DNA of 64,000 nucleotides from Phlyctochytrium arcticum (GCA_025602905.1 JAHLKI010000011.1:496001-560000); one strand, 5' to 3'; positions 1-12,845 are shown, numbered from the stretch's first letter. Notes: generated by a model not told the origin, from the sequence alone. Translations and numbers: made by a program.

Positions 1-1941
1 GGTACTCCAGTCAGCGTTCCCTGCGACCCAGTCGTGTCTAGATATGCATAAGCGTCGTTGGGGGAGGCGCACTTCTTGGCGCTCAGTGCAACTGCCGCGA
101 CACCTGCCGCATGAGGACTGGCCATACTTGTTCCGCTGAGAATTTTGGAACCTCCTTTGTTGGATGCAGAGAGAATTTGATCGCCAGGTGCAATGGCTTT
201 GACGCATTTGCCCATATCGGAGAATTTGCCAGCCCACTTCTGCCCCTCACTCGAAGCACCAATTGTGTAAGATCCCGGTGAAGCAGCGGGGGAGCTTGTA
301 CAGGCATCCTTTCTGTCATTTCCCGCAGCGACAAAAGTTGCTACGCCAGCGCTCACCAAGGCTTGAATGGCCTTGTCCATTGCGGCCTGGACACCTCCGC
401 CTCCAAGTGAAAGGTTGGCGACAGAGGGTCGACCACTCTGTTTGGCTGCTTGGGCTGCCCACTCAATCCCCGCGATGATATTACTAGACGCTCCTGAACC
501 CTTCGCGTTCATGACAGTGACGGAAATAACGTTGGCCTTGCGGGCAACTCCGAATGTTTTTCCGGCAATCGTACCAGCTACATGAGTACCATGCCCGTTC
601 AGATCCCCTTGGTCACCAGTAAATGACTTGCCAAGCTTCGCGCGCCCTTCAAAGTCTGGGTGACTGGTGAAGATACCAGAGTCGATCACGTAGACATCCA
701 CGCCTTCGCCGAGACCAGCCGGGAGGGTGTACTTTTGGTCAATGGTTCCATCGATCGCGTCAAGACCCCACAAGCCAGCTTGAATTGGGACGGACCCTCC
801 ACCCTTACCGGAGGGTGATGGTTGTGGCTTGGTTCCTCCCGGTTGCCCTGGGGTCGGTGCTGGTTGTGACGTGGTTCCGCCCTGCGGCCCTGGAATAGGT
901 ACTGGTTGGTTTGGCGGCGATAAGTTAGGTGCTGGTTGCTTTGGCGGCGACAAGGTCGGTGCTGGTTGCTTTGGCGGCGACAAGGTAGGGGCTGGTTGCT
1001 TTGGCAGCGGGGTGGGAATTCCTTGCCCCGGCAAGCCTGTTTTCGGCACTGGTTGCTTTGGCGGAAACGGCATAGGTACTCCTTGCCCCGGTGACCCTGT
1101 TCCAGGCATTGTTTGCTTTGACGGCAACGGGATAGGTGCTCCATGCCCCGGCGACCCCGTGTTCGAAACTGGTTGCTTTGACGGCAACGGGGCAGGTCCT
1201 GCTTGGCCCGGCGACCCCGTATTCGGCACTGGTTGCTTCTGCGGTCCCGGGATAAGCACTCCTTGCCCCAGCGGTCCTGTTATAGGCACTGGTTGCTTCT
1301 GCGGTACGGGCGTAGGTGCTTGTAGTGTGAGCGGAAAGGCTGGTCGCTGAGATTGAATTGGAGCGGATGCCGCCGGCATTCCGTTGGAAAGGCTGCGTTG
1401 GCGCCGCCTTAGATGGACGACTGGGGAAGAAGTGCGCATTTCCTCAGTTGGGGGGTACGGGAGTTCCGGCGAGTTTGCAATGTCACCGACGGTTTGAGTA
1501 AAGTGATAAAGGTCGGGATGAACGCCTTCAATGTCCGGATTGTCGTTCAATTGAGCAACTGCCGAAGGGTCCATCAAGGTAGCCGCGAAACCTTGCATCA
1601 CGTCGGGCCCAAAGTCATAACGGTGGACAAGCTCAGCGACGCTGGTTCCATCTCGTCGCTTGCTCGCAGTGTTTAGATCCGCTATCATTTGGTCGACCAT
1701 ATCGGCAAAGTTGCGTGCGTTGTCATCTTCGACACTGAGGTGGCTGGAAGCTGGATTGAACAGCACTATATATGAGTTTGGCACCACGTTCGACGCATTG
1801 TTGGCTGCACCGGGGTCTAATCATTGACTTGGATTTAGTATAGGTAATGGTTTTCAATTGGTTACAACAAACAGTACCTTGGCCAAATACTGGTACCGCG
1901 ACCAGCGCGGCAAGCAAAGGTGCCCAGTTGCCCAGTCTCAT
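1..1941 (-). CDS. Secreted subtilisin-like serine protease (S8, proteinase K type), 3' end cut by window
   Basis: Exons 1878..1941 and 1..1816, with a 61-nt GT-AG intron at 1817..1877; the 3' end lies beyond the window. Starting at ATG 1941, the protein opens with a signal peptide (MRLGNWAPLLAALVAVPVFG) and then an inhibitor I9-type propeptide (NSYIVLFNP near the start, VAQLNDNPDIEGVHPD near its end). A long Pro/Gln/Lys-rich linker built of PKQPVP-like units (about 840-1330) follows, then the S8 domain. The catalytic triad is visible: Asp in VYVIDSGIF, His in NGHGTHVAGT and Ser in SGTSMASPHAAG. The enzyme is expected to be secreted as a zymogen and to digest external protein. The linker between propeptide and catalytic domain is the odd part; proteinase K relatives normally join these directly. 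Confidence 0.93.
829..1345 (-). repeat. Proline-rich PKQPVP/GPxGQG linker repeats inside the subtilase
   Basis: About 14 imperfect units of roughly 10-20 codons, rich in Pro, Lys, Gln and Gly (PKQPVP, PKQPAPTL, GSPGQG), lie between the propeptide and catalytic domain. At DNA level some units are near-identical 36-bp copies around 910-1010, which implies recent expansion by slippage or unequal exchange. The antisense strand reads as a Gly/Cys-rich ORF, which is a shadow. The linker could act as a flexible spacer, glycosylation stalk or cell-wall tether; none of these is proven by sequence. Confidence 0.8.
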
Positions 1942-2920
1942 GCTGTCGATGATTCTAGTTCTAGGGGCGGGTTGTAAGTGGTGATGCAGATGTCTAGCTC
2001 TAATTCTAAGATTTCAATGGACGCCAGATGAGATGCGGGAGGAGGGAAAGTCATCAACCCTGAGCTCTTAAAAATAATATGATTTCTGCATACTTTACAA
2101 AGCTTGGGTTTCTCACTGGGGCCTTGTAAAAATCCAAGGGTTCTGACATTGACAACTCGCTGCGGTATTGAGCGAAAAGAATGCCCCTCAAGCTGCCGAA
2201 ACTCAGGAGTTCTGACATTATTCTTTCCATTGCGGGGCACAAGGGCCCGCTTCTCATGGTCGTTTAAATCAATTCGTAGTCATCAAAACTGATCCAAGGC
2301 ATGCGGAAGGCGAGGTCGTGTTCTGAGGTCGTGTTTCAGATTCCTCCTGCACCGCGCTTTTGAGTCTCAAAATTGAGACAGGGACATTTTATTGAGTGCT
2401 TTTCGCCCACATTTGATTTTCTGTGCCGGTCAGACAAGCAGACCCAGTCAGAGAAAAAGGAGACGCCGCGAACCAAACAGGAAAGGCTGGGATGAACATG
2501 GTGCTGTCTTGTTCTTGATTCACAGCCTTGCACCCAAAAGCAACGCCTAGTGAAGCAGCAGTGCACTGGCGTGAATGAATTAGATGCTCCGCATAGTACA
2601 TGATATCAGGCGGCAGAACATGAATAGCTCTTGATTGCGAAATGCGGTGGGCCAGGGCTCCCTGTCGGCCATTCCAAAGTGTCTATAACGACCACAAACT
2701 CCGGGGCCAAAGTCGATAAATCCTCCTTCGGGAGTTGGCGGATCCTGCGGAAACTTTTGGAAAGGTAAAGATTCGTTTGACGTCCAACGTCTTCCGGATT
2801 TTCCCGGGATTTCGCACCGCGCCACGCGATGGATAGGATAAGGCTGTTGGCGCTTCCTGCCATCTGACCATCCCCAGCAATCTTGCCCCATCGTAAAAAG
2901 AACATCAACACATCCCAACA
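1942..2920. other. Intergenic region between subtilase and FBA1 starts (divergent promoters)
   Basis: This 979-bp stretch separates the divergent ATGs of the subtilase (1941, minus) and aldolase (2921, plus), so it should hold both promoters. Short open frames on both strands show no family similarity and no consistent splice phasing. I see no RNA gene or transposon signature. Confidence 0.6.
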
Positions 2921-4187
2921 ATGTCTGCTACAGGTCTCTTGTCTATTGTCCCAGCCGGTGTTATTACCGGCGACAATGTCCGGTAAGTCGCTGTTTTGAA
3001 AGGCACAAGTATAACCTGCAGGGTTGCTGAAGCAATGTCTTTTCCAGCAAGGTCTTTGATTATGCCCGCGAGCACCAGTTTGCCATCCCAGCCGTAAACT
3101 GCACATCCACGTCCACTGTGAATGCTGCTTTGGAAGCTGCCCGCGACGCTAAATCCCCCATCATCATCCAATTCTCCAACGGCGGAGGTGCATACTTTGC
3201 CGGTAAGGGTCTCGACAACAAGAACCAGGAAGCCTCTATCCTTGGTTCCGTTGCTGGTGCCTACTACGTTCGTGCCGTTGCCAAGGCTTACGGCATTCCG
3301 GTCATCAGTAAGTATTGCTCACTCCTCGTATCTGCTTGTTGAAATCATTCATGCCGCATTTAAAGCACACAGCGACCACTGCGCCAAGAAGCTCCTGCCC
3401 TGGTTCGATGGCATGCTCGCCGCCGATGAGGCCCACTTCAAGCAGCACGGAGAGCCTCTCTTCTCTTCGCACATGTTGGACCTGAGCGAGGAGTCCAAGG
3501 AAGAGAACATTGAAATCTGCAAAAAGTACCTCAAGCGCATGGCGCCTATGAAGTGTCTTTTGGAGATGGAGATTGGTATCACCGGTGGAGAGGAGGACGG
3601 TGTTAACAACGAGAACGTCGACAATGCTTCTCTATACACACAACCAGAGGACATTTGGGATATTTACCGCGAATTCTCTGAAATTACGGATCTGTTCACC
3701 ATTGCTGCCGCTTTCGGTAACGTTCACGGTGTCTACAAGCCCGGAAACGTAAAGTTGCACCCTGAGCTTCTCGGCAAGCACCAGCAGTTTGTCAAGGAGA
3801 AGCTTAACAGCAAGAGTGATAAGCCTGTCTGGTTTGTCTTCCACGGCGGATCCGGTTCCAGTGCCCAGGAAATCCAGACGGCAGTCAGCCACGGTGTCAT
3901 CAAGGTAAGCCAATCCATTAGAGCCATGCGATAATACGCCAGTACTAACAAATCGTCTCAAGATGAACATTGACACTGACACCCAGTGGGCATACTGGGA
4001 TGGTCTTCGCAAGTTTTACGAGAGCAAGAAGGCCTACCTCCAAACCCAGATTGGTAACCCTGAAGGCGAGGACAAGCCCAACAAGAAGTACTACGACCCA
4101 CGTGTCTTTGTCCGTGAGGCCGAAAAGACCATGATTACCCGTGTTAAGCAGGCATTGAAGGAGCTCAACGCCACTGACAAGTTGTAA
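2921..4187 (+). CDS. FBA1: Fructose-bisphosphate aldolase, class II
   Basis: Exons 2921..2982, 3048..3307, 3366..3904 and 3963..4187 give 361 residues, close to yeast Fba1 (359). All junctions are GT-AG and phases match. The enzyme cleaves fructose-1,6-bisphosphate to dihydroxyacetone phosphate and glyceraldehyde-3-phosphate in cytosolic glycolysis and gluconeogenesis. The class II zinc site is seen in THSDHCAKKLLPWFDG, with further family motifs SNGGGAYFAGKG, EIGITGGEEDGV, AAFGNVHGVY and FHGGSGSS. The NIDTDTQWAYW motif opens the last exon. The start is the first ATG, immediately before a short coding stretch ending in a spliced codon. Confidence 0.97.
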
Positions 4188-4416
4188 AGTGGTTGACTTT
4201 TGTACATGCACATCTTGATTTACTCATGAATTGACCTTATCAAACATTGTCACGCGTATCCGTCATCCTGATCATTGGTCTGTCTATGCTCGATTCGGCT
4301 TGCCCACGTAGGGACGATAGCAATGTACATATGTAATTGTGCTCCACATTTGGGGAACTACAGATGCGATAGATACATGTGTACATACAACGGTGCTCAT
4401 GATGCGTGCAACCAGC

Positions 4417-5442
4417 TCAGCGCCCGCCATCAGTTGTCTTGGCGCTCTCAGAACTTCCCTTCCACTGGTTGGCTTCCTTTTCTTCACGTTCGTCCTTGTT
4501 CATACCCTCGCGCAGCATTTCGTAGAATCGTGCCGATTGGGTCTGGACAACAAACAGCGCCGCACGATATACCCAAACCAACTCGGCCAGAAGGAACATG
4601 GCATAGACGATGTTCAGTCCCAGTTCAAAGGGCGTGGCGAACCCTCCGCCCGCCAGCTTTTGTAGGGCCAGATAGTAGGTGACAATGAGGATTTGCGGAA
4701 AGAGGGTAAACAGAAAGCAACCGGCCAGTTCTGGTACCTGATCAGCTCATTGAATGAGACCAATTTGGGGGCTGAAATCTGTAAGGCGTTGAAGACATAC
4801 CCGCTCACGAAGATTCCCCGAGTAGCCCAACAAGAGTCGAAACACTTCGAATGGAATAGATATGGCCAGCAGGGCGGCGAGGAGGAAGCGGCTGAGACTT
4901 GGAAGCTCAAAGTACGTAAACTACTGTCAAGGGAACAAAGCATCGTTGTTGAGAATACATGCATGCATGTTTGTGGTTGGACAATGGGTTTAGTTTACCT
5001 TCCAGTTGAGCGATACCGCCATTCCTATCAACCAGCAGGGATAGAACCATAGATTGTAGTAGAGTACAATTTGCAGCGGCAAGTTGCTGCAAATGGCAGT
5101 GCCTGGATAGGAGGGGGGTCATGAGCAAAGACATGTCGAATGGCGCACAAGTGCCTTTTGGGCTCTGGGAAAATTACCGAGTACTTGGGTATGATTCTGG
5201 TGAATGTCGTCGTTGGGCAACTGTTGGGGACGATGTGGTGAAGCATAGTAGTGGTCTGCTGTACTGGCCAACCCATCTGCCGAGCGGTAGTTTGAGCCAA
5301 CGGCAGGTGAGCTTGTGGGCGAAGCGGTGGTAGCAGCAGCAGCAGCAGCTAGTTCACGATACGCCGGAAAGAGTCGCTGAGCTGATTGCTCGAGGCCATT
5401 GTTGATGTGGCGGGATACATTGTTGTGCAAGGAGGAGCGCAT
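4417..5442 (-). CDS. TMEM17: TMEM17-like ciliary transition zone membrane protein
   Basis: Exons 5178..5442, 4999..5102, 4801..4920 and 4417..4737 (transcript order) give 269 residues with consistent phases. The protein has four hydrophobic segments. It matches the TMEM17 pattern: SNLPLQIVLYYNLWFYPCW in the first membrane segment, then FEVFRLLLGYSGNLRERVPE and LAGCFLFTLFPQILI, typical of this family. In animals TMEM17 sits in the tectonic/MKS complex of the transition zone and helps control ciliary membrane composition. An Ala-rich N-terminal extension of about 90 residues comes before the core and a charged tail follows it. Fungi without flagella lack this gene, so it marks a zoosporic fungus. 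Confidence 0.85.
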
Positions 5443-6480
5443 CTTGTGAAAGGTGTGCTTGTTCTTTGGATTCGGACAAGTCTGCGCATGCCTGCTTAAC
5501 TAAGGTTAAGAATCAAGGTTCCTGGGAGGACCTTGTTTTTCCTTTGTTCTTGAGACATGGGTACGGTATAGAACAAGATCTCAAGGAAAAGCGACCGCGA
5601 CGCGCTTCGCGTTCCTTAGGTCAGCAATGCATTGGATCCGTTTCTGGCTTGATCGCTCGAATGGCATTTGGGACATTCCAGGGCGTGTTTTTCAACAACG
5701 ACTTTGGAATCAAGTGCGCTTTTTTGTCGAGATTGGAGCCGGTTACTTTGGTTGCTGTCCGAAAGGCGGACATTGAAATTTCGCGACGAAATCTGACGCT
5801 GCAAAAAACGACAGCCAAAAAAGTTGCAACAAACAAACAGTCTGTATAAAAAGACGACTGTTTCACACAAACAAAACTTTTTAGCAGCCGGCGGATAGCC
5901 ACAGATCGTAGTGGACATTGCACCGTGCGGATACCATCGCTTAGGAAAGTCTCAAAGTTCGCAATATTGAAAACAAACTTGCTGTTGTCGCTGTCCATCC
6001 AGGTTTTTTTCCCTAGGGAGACTTTCTTTGGAATAAGCGTAAGTGATCCTGGACAGAAAGGAATAGCGCAAAGAATCCTTCTGGGGATCCCTGGCGCGAG
6101 GAATAAAAGTGTTTGAATATCCGGACAGAAGGGCTGTTGCTAGCGGAGATTGACGCTGGCTGCCGGACATTGAGCGGCGTTTTCACGCCCGGACATTGAG
6201 CTCGCTGACGGACGCAAGGTGGTTTGTTTGGACCTACGGACGCAGCCAGGGTTTAAAAAGCAGACCTTCCCCTTCTTCTCCTTTCCTGCGCACTCTCCCA
6301 GACACTGGCCGGCATCGCTTCCATTGTCCTCCGGCAATCTTGACACCCTTTCCCCATTGCGCACGCTATCCCTCTCTTGCTTCGCTGCGAACTTGAGAGC
6401 AGCAGCAGCGTCGTCGCCGCCGGAGTGCCCGAGCATATATACCTTTGTCCAACACATATACCCCCCCTTCCCTTCTCGCA
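5443..6480. other. Intergenic region with head-to-head gene starts
   Basis: About 1 kb lies between the ATGs of TMEM17 (5442, minus) and the next plus-strand gene (6481). It holds scattered short direct repeats of a CCGGACATTGAGC type near 6160-6205 and a CG-rich mini-palindrome near 5606-5616. A pyrimidine-rich leader with TATATA at about 6436 comes before the 6481 start. No coding exon could be supported. Confidence 0.5.
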
Positions 6481-8431
6481 ATGTCGTCCTTCGCTACGGC
6501 CATGGACGTCGACTCGCCGCGAGCACCTCCTCCACTGCTACCTCCTGCGAGCAGTGAGGTCGTTGTCGAGAGCTGCATAGGCAGCCTCAACTTTGACTCG
6601 TTCTTCTCCCGGCCTGACCTCTACAAGCGTCCCACCTTTCTTCAACGACAAAACACGGCAGCGTCCATCATCAGCGACATCGGTGGTGATGCTTCAGCTC
6701 AATCTGCCTTGCATGACACAGATGAAGAGCCCACCCGTCGCCGCCGTCTTCCGCTGGCTGATGTGTCTCCTCAATGTGGCTCACCCAAGATGACAACAGG
6801 TCTGTTTGCGCCTGCGGGCTCGTCCATGGAGGAAGAGTGCGATCAAATGCTGGACAAGGTTGCTTTGCGTTTGTCAAAGTCATGCAAGATGGAACAAGAA
6901 GATGACTGTATGTGGTCTATGGACGACCATGAAGACACTCGAAGCCCAATGCCCATCGCCGTTGCGGCAGAGATGGAGAACCTCCCAGCCAACATTAAGC
7001 CTGCCCAAGCCCTTCCGGTTCCAGTACCTTTGTCGCGAGCGACTCCTCGCAAGACAACCTCAAGCGCTGAAAAGACCCGCCCAAAGATTACTCATGTGAG
7101 TTTGCTTGGTTGGCGCCAAATGTCCCGATCCCCAGTGCTAACTTCTTTCCATTACAGTACTTTAGTTCGAATGAAGTCTCTAATGGCGCCATCCCATGTA
7201 CACAACCCGCCCGTCCCGTATGCCCCGTTCGTGCTTCCACAACCAGTACCCTACCTGGATCCAGTGGCATTCCCCGCCCTTCACGAATCGACTTTAACGT
7301 CGCCAAACCTAACGCATGGCGTCCTAAGCCAAAGCGCAAGAGCAACGACATTTCTCAGTCACCTGCTGTTCCTCCCCGTCAGGGCCAGACATATGATGAT
7401 CAGAGTGCCCCTGCATTTACCAAGTTTGATCTTCAGCAGCCCTTGACCAAGAAATCCTTGTCATCTTGGCTATACCAAAAACCATCGTCGCAGCCCATCA
7501 AGCCGACGCGTCTGTTCACTCGCCAGAAAAGGCGATCTCTACCAGAGCAAGATACCCCCACATTGGCTCGAAGACACACGTCTAATAACATGTCAAGTAA
7601 CGAATCCACCCCCAGATCGTCGCCCAAAGGCACACCCAGCCATACGTCGTTCACAAGCCGGATCCCCCGTCCTCCTGTCGGCATCGACATTACCATTGAA
7701 AACATCGATGATCTTGAAGACCCAGCTGGCGATGATGATGACATGGACTCGGCTGACTTGCTCGGCGTCGACCATCCTATTCATTGTGACCCTTTGTCGC
7801 CTACTCGGAATGTCGTCTCAATCTCGCGCCGCAAGTATACCCGCGCTGCTACCGCCCCGTCCATCTCTCAGCTCTGCGCAAGCCCCAACCTCAGTCCCAT
7901 CCAGCTGTTTCCTTCACTTGACTCTGACGATATGCCTATACCCATGTCCACTAGCAAACACGAAAACCCCAAATACACTTGCCCCATTGCAGACATCCAA
8001 GAAGGTGAGCTGCTGGCAGCCACTTCTTCGCTCCTCCGCCCGACCACGGCCAGTTCATACCAGTTTGCTATACCCGTCAATCACGGCCCAAGACCCCTTT
8101 CCACTACTACGCCAACGCCAACGTCAGGTACACCCTTGATGAATCTGCCCATGCGGACTCCCTCCCCATGTGGTGCCCGCCGCTGTGCCGCAACACCCGT
8201 GGATGTCCCTTCGCGTCGCGGTGCACTCATGCGGCCGTCATCCTTGTCATTGATTAAGAGTGGGGACCTCGCGGCGTCGCCAGACAGCTTGCAGATTATC
8301 ACGGCACTGAGCTGCGGGTACGGCACGGGTGTATTCAAGCAACCGGATCGCAACGTGAGTACCCTCCTGTCGGTTTGATTGACCTTGGAAGACAAGCACT
8401 AAGCCCTTCCATCCATTAGCCATTCTTGTAA
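6481..8431 (+). CDS. Hypothetical Ser/Pro-rich disordered protein
   Basis: Exons 6481..7095, 7158..8354 and probably 8420..8431 give 607 residues. The second intron (GTGAGT...TTAG) adds only P-F-L before TAA; without it the frame stops at 8378. The protein is low in hydrophobic residues and rich in Ser, Pro, Thr and Arg, with many SP/TP sites, so it looks largely unstructured and likely phosphorylated by proline-directed kinases. Short ordered-looking islands are an N-terminal SLNFDSFFSRPDLYKRPTF and a C-terminal CGYGTGVFKQPDRN. I do not recognise a family. The ending CGYGTGVFKQPDRNPFL looks more like a designed C-terminus than the read-through, which is why I favour the third exon. Confidence 0.7.
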
Positions 8432-8779
8432 ATACTTTTGGCCCGTGTTTTGCGTTGATCGCTACTTTTGATAGACGGACTCCTTGTTCGCTTGACGTCT
8501 ACATTCCCAACCCAAGGCAAATAATTTACATAGTCGATACCAATCTTGCCTCTGGGGGATATAGTTTTGTGGCCGTCATCGTTGCACGGTGCTAGATCCT
8601 TTCTTTTGTTCTACTTATTTTCACCTCTCATGTTGCCGATGGCCGCATTTTATAATGCTATTTTATGCTTTTTTCAAATATAAAAAAGAAAACAAACTTG
8701 AGCTATTTAGTCTATCAAATGAGATTTTGTATTATGAAGAATGAACGACATGCACTACATGAAGGATTCTATTAAACAT
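8432..8779. other. Convergent 3' intergenic region
   Basis: This 348-bp AT-rich region lies between the stop of the Ser/Pro-rich gene and the stop of SLA2. AATATAAAAAAG-type runs near 8680-8695 would suit 3'-end formation. Nothing else seen. Confidence 0.5.
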
Positions 8780-11700
8780 CTACTGCTGCTGTTCTTCCTC
8801 ATCAGCGTGATAGCCCTTCTTGACAATCTCTCCCAATCGAAATCGGGCAGTCTGTAATTCCTTTTCCACCTCCAAAATCTTGACCTTTTGCTCCATTTCC
8901 GCCACCTTCAACTGATGTCGGTTCAGCTTGGTTACATCGTGTTGGGCGCCTGACTCGGCCGTGCGTTTGGCAGCTTCCTTGGCCGCCTTGACCAGTAAAG
9001 CAGCAGCTTTGCGGACCGCCACTGCAGCATCTTCGAGCTTGACTTGGGTTTTAGAGAACGGAACAGACTTGACGCGAGAAGCGGCTACCAGCTGCGTAGT
9101 AGCCACTGACACTTCTTGTGCGGCAACGACGAGTTGCTCAAATGAGTGGGTTCCGGAAACCAGACCGTCTGCAAATTCGACTAGGGTGGTTGTAGCAGAT
9201 GCAACAGCTTGTGCGGCAGAAATAAGACCCTCAGTCCATTTATTGTTCTTTTTGTAAAACTGGGTGGTAGAAATCGCGCCTCGGCCATGAGCCACAATCT
9301 CTTGTTGAGTCTCCGTAGCCCGCTGAATCAACAACCCAATCGCGCTCATCATGGCCATGGCAGACTGCAAGATGGCCGCATGAACGTCCAGGTTGGCTTG
9401 CGGCTTGTTCATCAGCTCGGCCAATTTTCGGGCTGCATCCGCAATGGCGTCGGCTGCATTCTTCATTTGCCGTTCGACTTCATCTTCGAGATTGGCGGCT
9501 TGCGGCTCGTTGCTCTTGGTAATCACCAGCTTTTCAATCAATCCAGACATGCGGCCCAATTGATGCTGGGTTTCCTTGGACAGACTGACGATATGTTCTG
9601 GCCGCTGTGAGATACCGACTGTCTCCAGTGACGTTGATTTGAGCTGATCAAAGAAGAGACGGCCCCCTAAAGCGCCCTTTTCGACAGTGTTGATGATGTC
9701 GGTAACCTGGTCGTCTTCGCTGGCCAAGCGCGTGACGCCTTTGGCATTATGCAACAATTGCGCAACAGCATGTGCGAAACTAGTAGAGGATGCAATAGCA
9801 TCCTTGTGCTCTCCTGTCTGTAACATTGTATAAGCACCCTAATCCTTCCTGCCACTACATAGAGACGTACCTGCACCAGCTTGACAAAGCTTGCACCAAA
9901 CTCTCCGCAAAGCGCTTGAGACTTTTCCAAAAGCGAGAGAACATACTCTGGAGAAGCTGTTTGATTACCCATATTTGCCGGACTCTGCATCTCATAAATA
10001 GCTTCATCGACGGTCAGAATGCAAGATTGAAGAATATGATCTGGAAAATAATCAGGACTCATATCCAGGATCAAGAAAAAAATGATGTTGTTTATTTACC
10101 CATCATGGTGGCCAGCTGTCGATCATGTCCTGATCTCAATCCGTTGATTTTCAGTTCAAGCTCTGCTCGTTCCTTCTCTGCCTCCTGTGCGAGCTGATCT
10201 GGTGTTTAATGCCAACTAACTATGATGATTATATATCAGTTTTACCTGTTGCTGTTTGGCCAAAGCCAAGAGAGTCTGATCTAATCCTGCTTGCAGCACT
10301 TGTGAATCCTCATCTTGAGCCTAGATGAATTGTTAAGGAATAGTCCAAATGCAATGCTGATTCAGGTTACGTACCGCTTTCAGCCGCTGAAGCTCTGCAG
10401 TGGCATCTTCCAAATGACGACGCATATCATCCAGTTGATGTTGTTTGGTCTAATACAAAAAAAACTACTGTAAGTACTTCCGCTCCAAAACTTCCCGATT
10501 GAGCACTACTGACCCGTGCCAAATTTTCCAAATCCGCCTTTTCACCCTCAAATCGAGCAATCATGTTTTGCATTTCCGATCCTTTCGATGCCGAAATGTC
10601 CTTTAATGATTCCTTGGTATCTTGCAGGTCCCGACGCAACCGGCTCATCTCTTCTTCATATTGAGCACGAACACGGTCAACCTCACCCTTGAGCCGATCA
10701 CGCTCGATGAGGAGTTCTGTGACCTCATTGCTTTTAGCCTATTTGGGAACATGTTAACCGCTGGCTCCTGAATGGCAAGCTTTACCAACACATTCATACT
10801 TTGATGTCTGCCCGCGCCTTCTCGACCTCTTTTCGTGCCTGGTCCGACTGCCGATTGGCTGCGTCCCGAACATCTTTGAACTTTGTCAGGAGGTCAAGGT
10901 GCTCTTTTCTCAGCTGCGCATAAAGTTTGGCTAAAGCTTCGTATTTTTGTTTCCATTGTGCAAGCTCATCTGTGGAATCAAAAGTTAGTATGTACCCTAG
11001 AAATAGCTATGAACTTGGAATCTTTACCTTGCAGTCTTCGCAAAAGGTCATCCTTTGCAGCATCCATGTCGCGGCTACCTAGAGACAATTGAGATATCTG
11101 CTGCTCAAGCGATCGAATTCGCTTTTGTGCAAACAAGTCAGTCAACGCAATGTTTCGGCACATACGGGTTTAAAACAAAATCTACCTGCTCGTATTGGTT
11201 AATGTTTTCCTTATCTCTGTATGATTGATTCCGGTAATTATCAAGCTCGCTCTGTGCATTCATCAATCGTTGCTGAAGCATCTGACTCTCCTGTTGAGCA
11301 TTGGCCGCAGAGCTCTGTTGTTGGAAATGAAGTCGCTCCTGTTCCAACCGTCGACGCTCAGCCTCTTGTGCGCGGAGAAACTCTTCGTGTTGTCGTTGCT
11401 GTTCCTGCTGCTGCTGTTGTCGTAGCATTTCGGCCTGACGCTGAGCATCCATTTGTTGCTGCTGCTGTCGCTGACGAGCTTCCTCAAGTTCTCGTTCGGC
11501 ACGCAGCCGCTCATTTTCACGTCGGTGCTCGTCAAGTAATTGTCGTTCCAACTCCTCCTGCTCGGCATTGAATCGGTCAATGTCGTCTTGCTGCGTGTTG
11601 CGTTTCGGGCTTGCATTCCGCGCTGGTAATGTGGGTGGCCCCTGTGAGAGGAAATCAGGAGGGTCTTGGGACAGGCGGGGTACAGTAATGAGGGATGTTA

Positions 11701-12547
11701 GGTATTTGAGAGTAGAGCATTCGTAATAGAATTGAAACAGGGCATAGTGGCTTGTGTTGAACTTTTCTCTGAGAGGTCCTAATACTTCCGTGGATCCGAT
11801 GATTTGATGCATCGTCATCAGCATCGAGACGATGAATTGGTAAATCCCATGACTTTCCTCGACTAGGGGAACGAGGGCCGCGATTCTCGCTTCATTGTTG
11901 GAGCTCGGACGGAAATTGACAAAGATGAGTTTCTGCAGCGAATCCAATTTCTCGAGCAGCCCCAAGAGATCATTGATGGTCTCAAATCCTTCATTCGGGT
12001 CCTCGACTCCCTTGAGGGTGACATACTCTTCGTAGTCAAAAGTTCCGCTGAATTCCGGGTGCAGTCGATGGTACTCCAATTTCGTAAAGATGAATTGCAC
12101 GTATGCCTGAATCAGGACACCATAGCCTCTCATACTGTGAGCAGAGATGCCTCTTGTCAATGTGTCAAACCACTTTGTCTGCTGTATCGCATCCTTCAAC
12201 ACTGAGGGATGTCCCTGACGGATGACTTTGTGGGCCATAATCAGAGCTTTGAAGGTAACCAGTTCGTCCCCCAGAACGGGAAAGGTCTCTAATGCCATCC
12301 AAAAGCTTCCTGAGCCCTTCAAGTCCCAGGTATACACAATACAGGCGCGAACATGTTTTTGTTTGGGAGCGGTTTCGTCCGGAGAAAGAGCTTTCTTGAT
12401 GTGAAGAGCGAGTTCCTCCTCGACTTTTTCGGTTTGCCAGTTGGGACGGCTCACTGTTGGCATGCCGTTTGGGAACGACCTTGTTGCAGAGTTGGATTGT
12501 GTCCCATAATCCGAGGATGAGCCATAGTAGTTGGCCGCATAAGACAT
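8780..12547 (-). CDS. SLA2: SLA2/END4 (HIP1R) endocytic clathrin-actin adaptor
   Basis: Nine exons in transcript order: 11186..12547, 11028..11121, 10800..10969, 10514..10738, 10375..10449, 10246..10320, 10193..10100, 10040..9871 and 9817..8780. They give 1100 residues, near the usual length. An N-terminal ANTH domain (about residues 30-290, with HVRACIVYTWD and LVTFKALIMAHKVIRQGHPS) binds phosphoinositides. A Gln/Arg/Glu-rich coiled coil (about 320-700) includes DELAQWKQKYEALAKLYAQL, typical of the family. The C-terminal part is an I/LWEQ (THATCH) actin-binding module made of Ala-rich helices. The protein couples clathrin-coated pits to actin during endocytosis. ATG 12547 is chosen; an in-frame TTG seven codons upstream is not a credible start. 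Confidence 0.95.
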
Positions 12548-12845
12548 TGAGAATTCGACCAACAACAACAGGCAAACAGACTGCCTCTGCTAAAATGTAT
12601 TGCTCCTCGGGGAGTCTAATGCGGGAAAAGGTTGGCTTTTGTTTGTCAGATGTATTTGGAGGGCTGTGGCCAGGAGCAGGAATGCGGCCGTGTTGTCATC
12701 GAATTGTTATGGCTGAGCTAGGGTTTCAAAATCTGAACATTTAGAGGTGGATTTTGAGTTTTCCACATCATTATTGCTGTAGTGTTCACAAAAACTAACT
12801 AATACACTAAATCTGCTACCCAAAAATCAGAGTCTTAGTTGAGGT

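Noticed and set aside
829..1350. Gly/Cys-rich open frame on the plus strand
   Set aside because: It is the exact antisense of the proline-rich spacer of the subtilase, whose protein features and splice phase are strong.
2336..2601. Cys-rich short minus-strand frames upstream of FBA1
   Set aside because: Several overlapping frames of similar length without splice partners or similarity; expected by chance.
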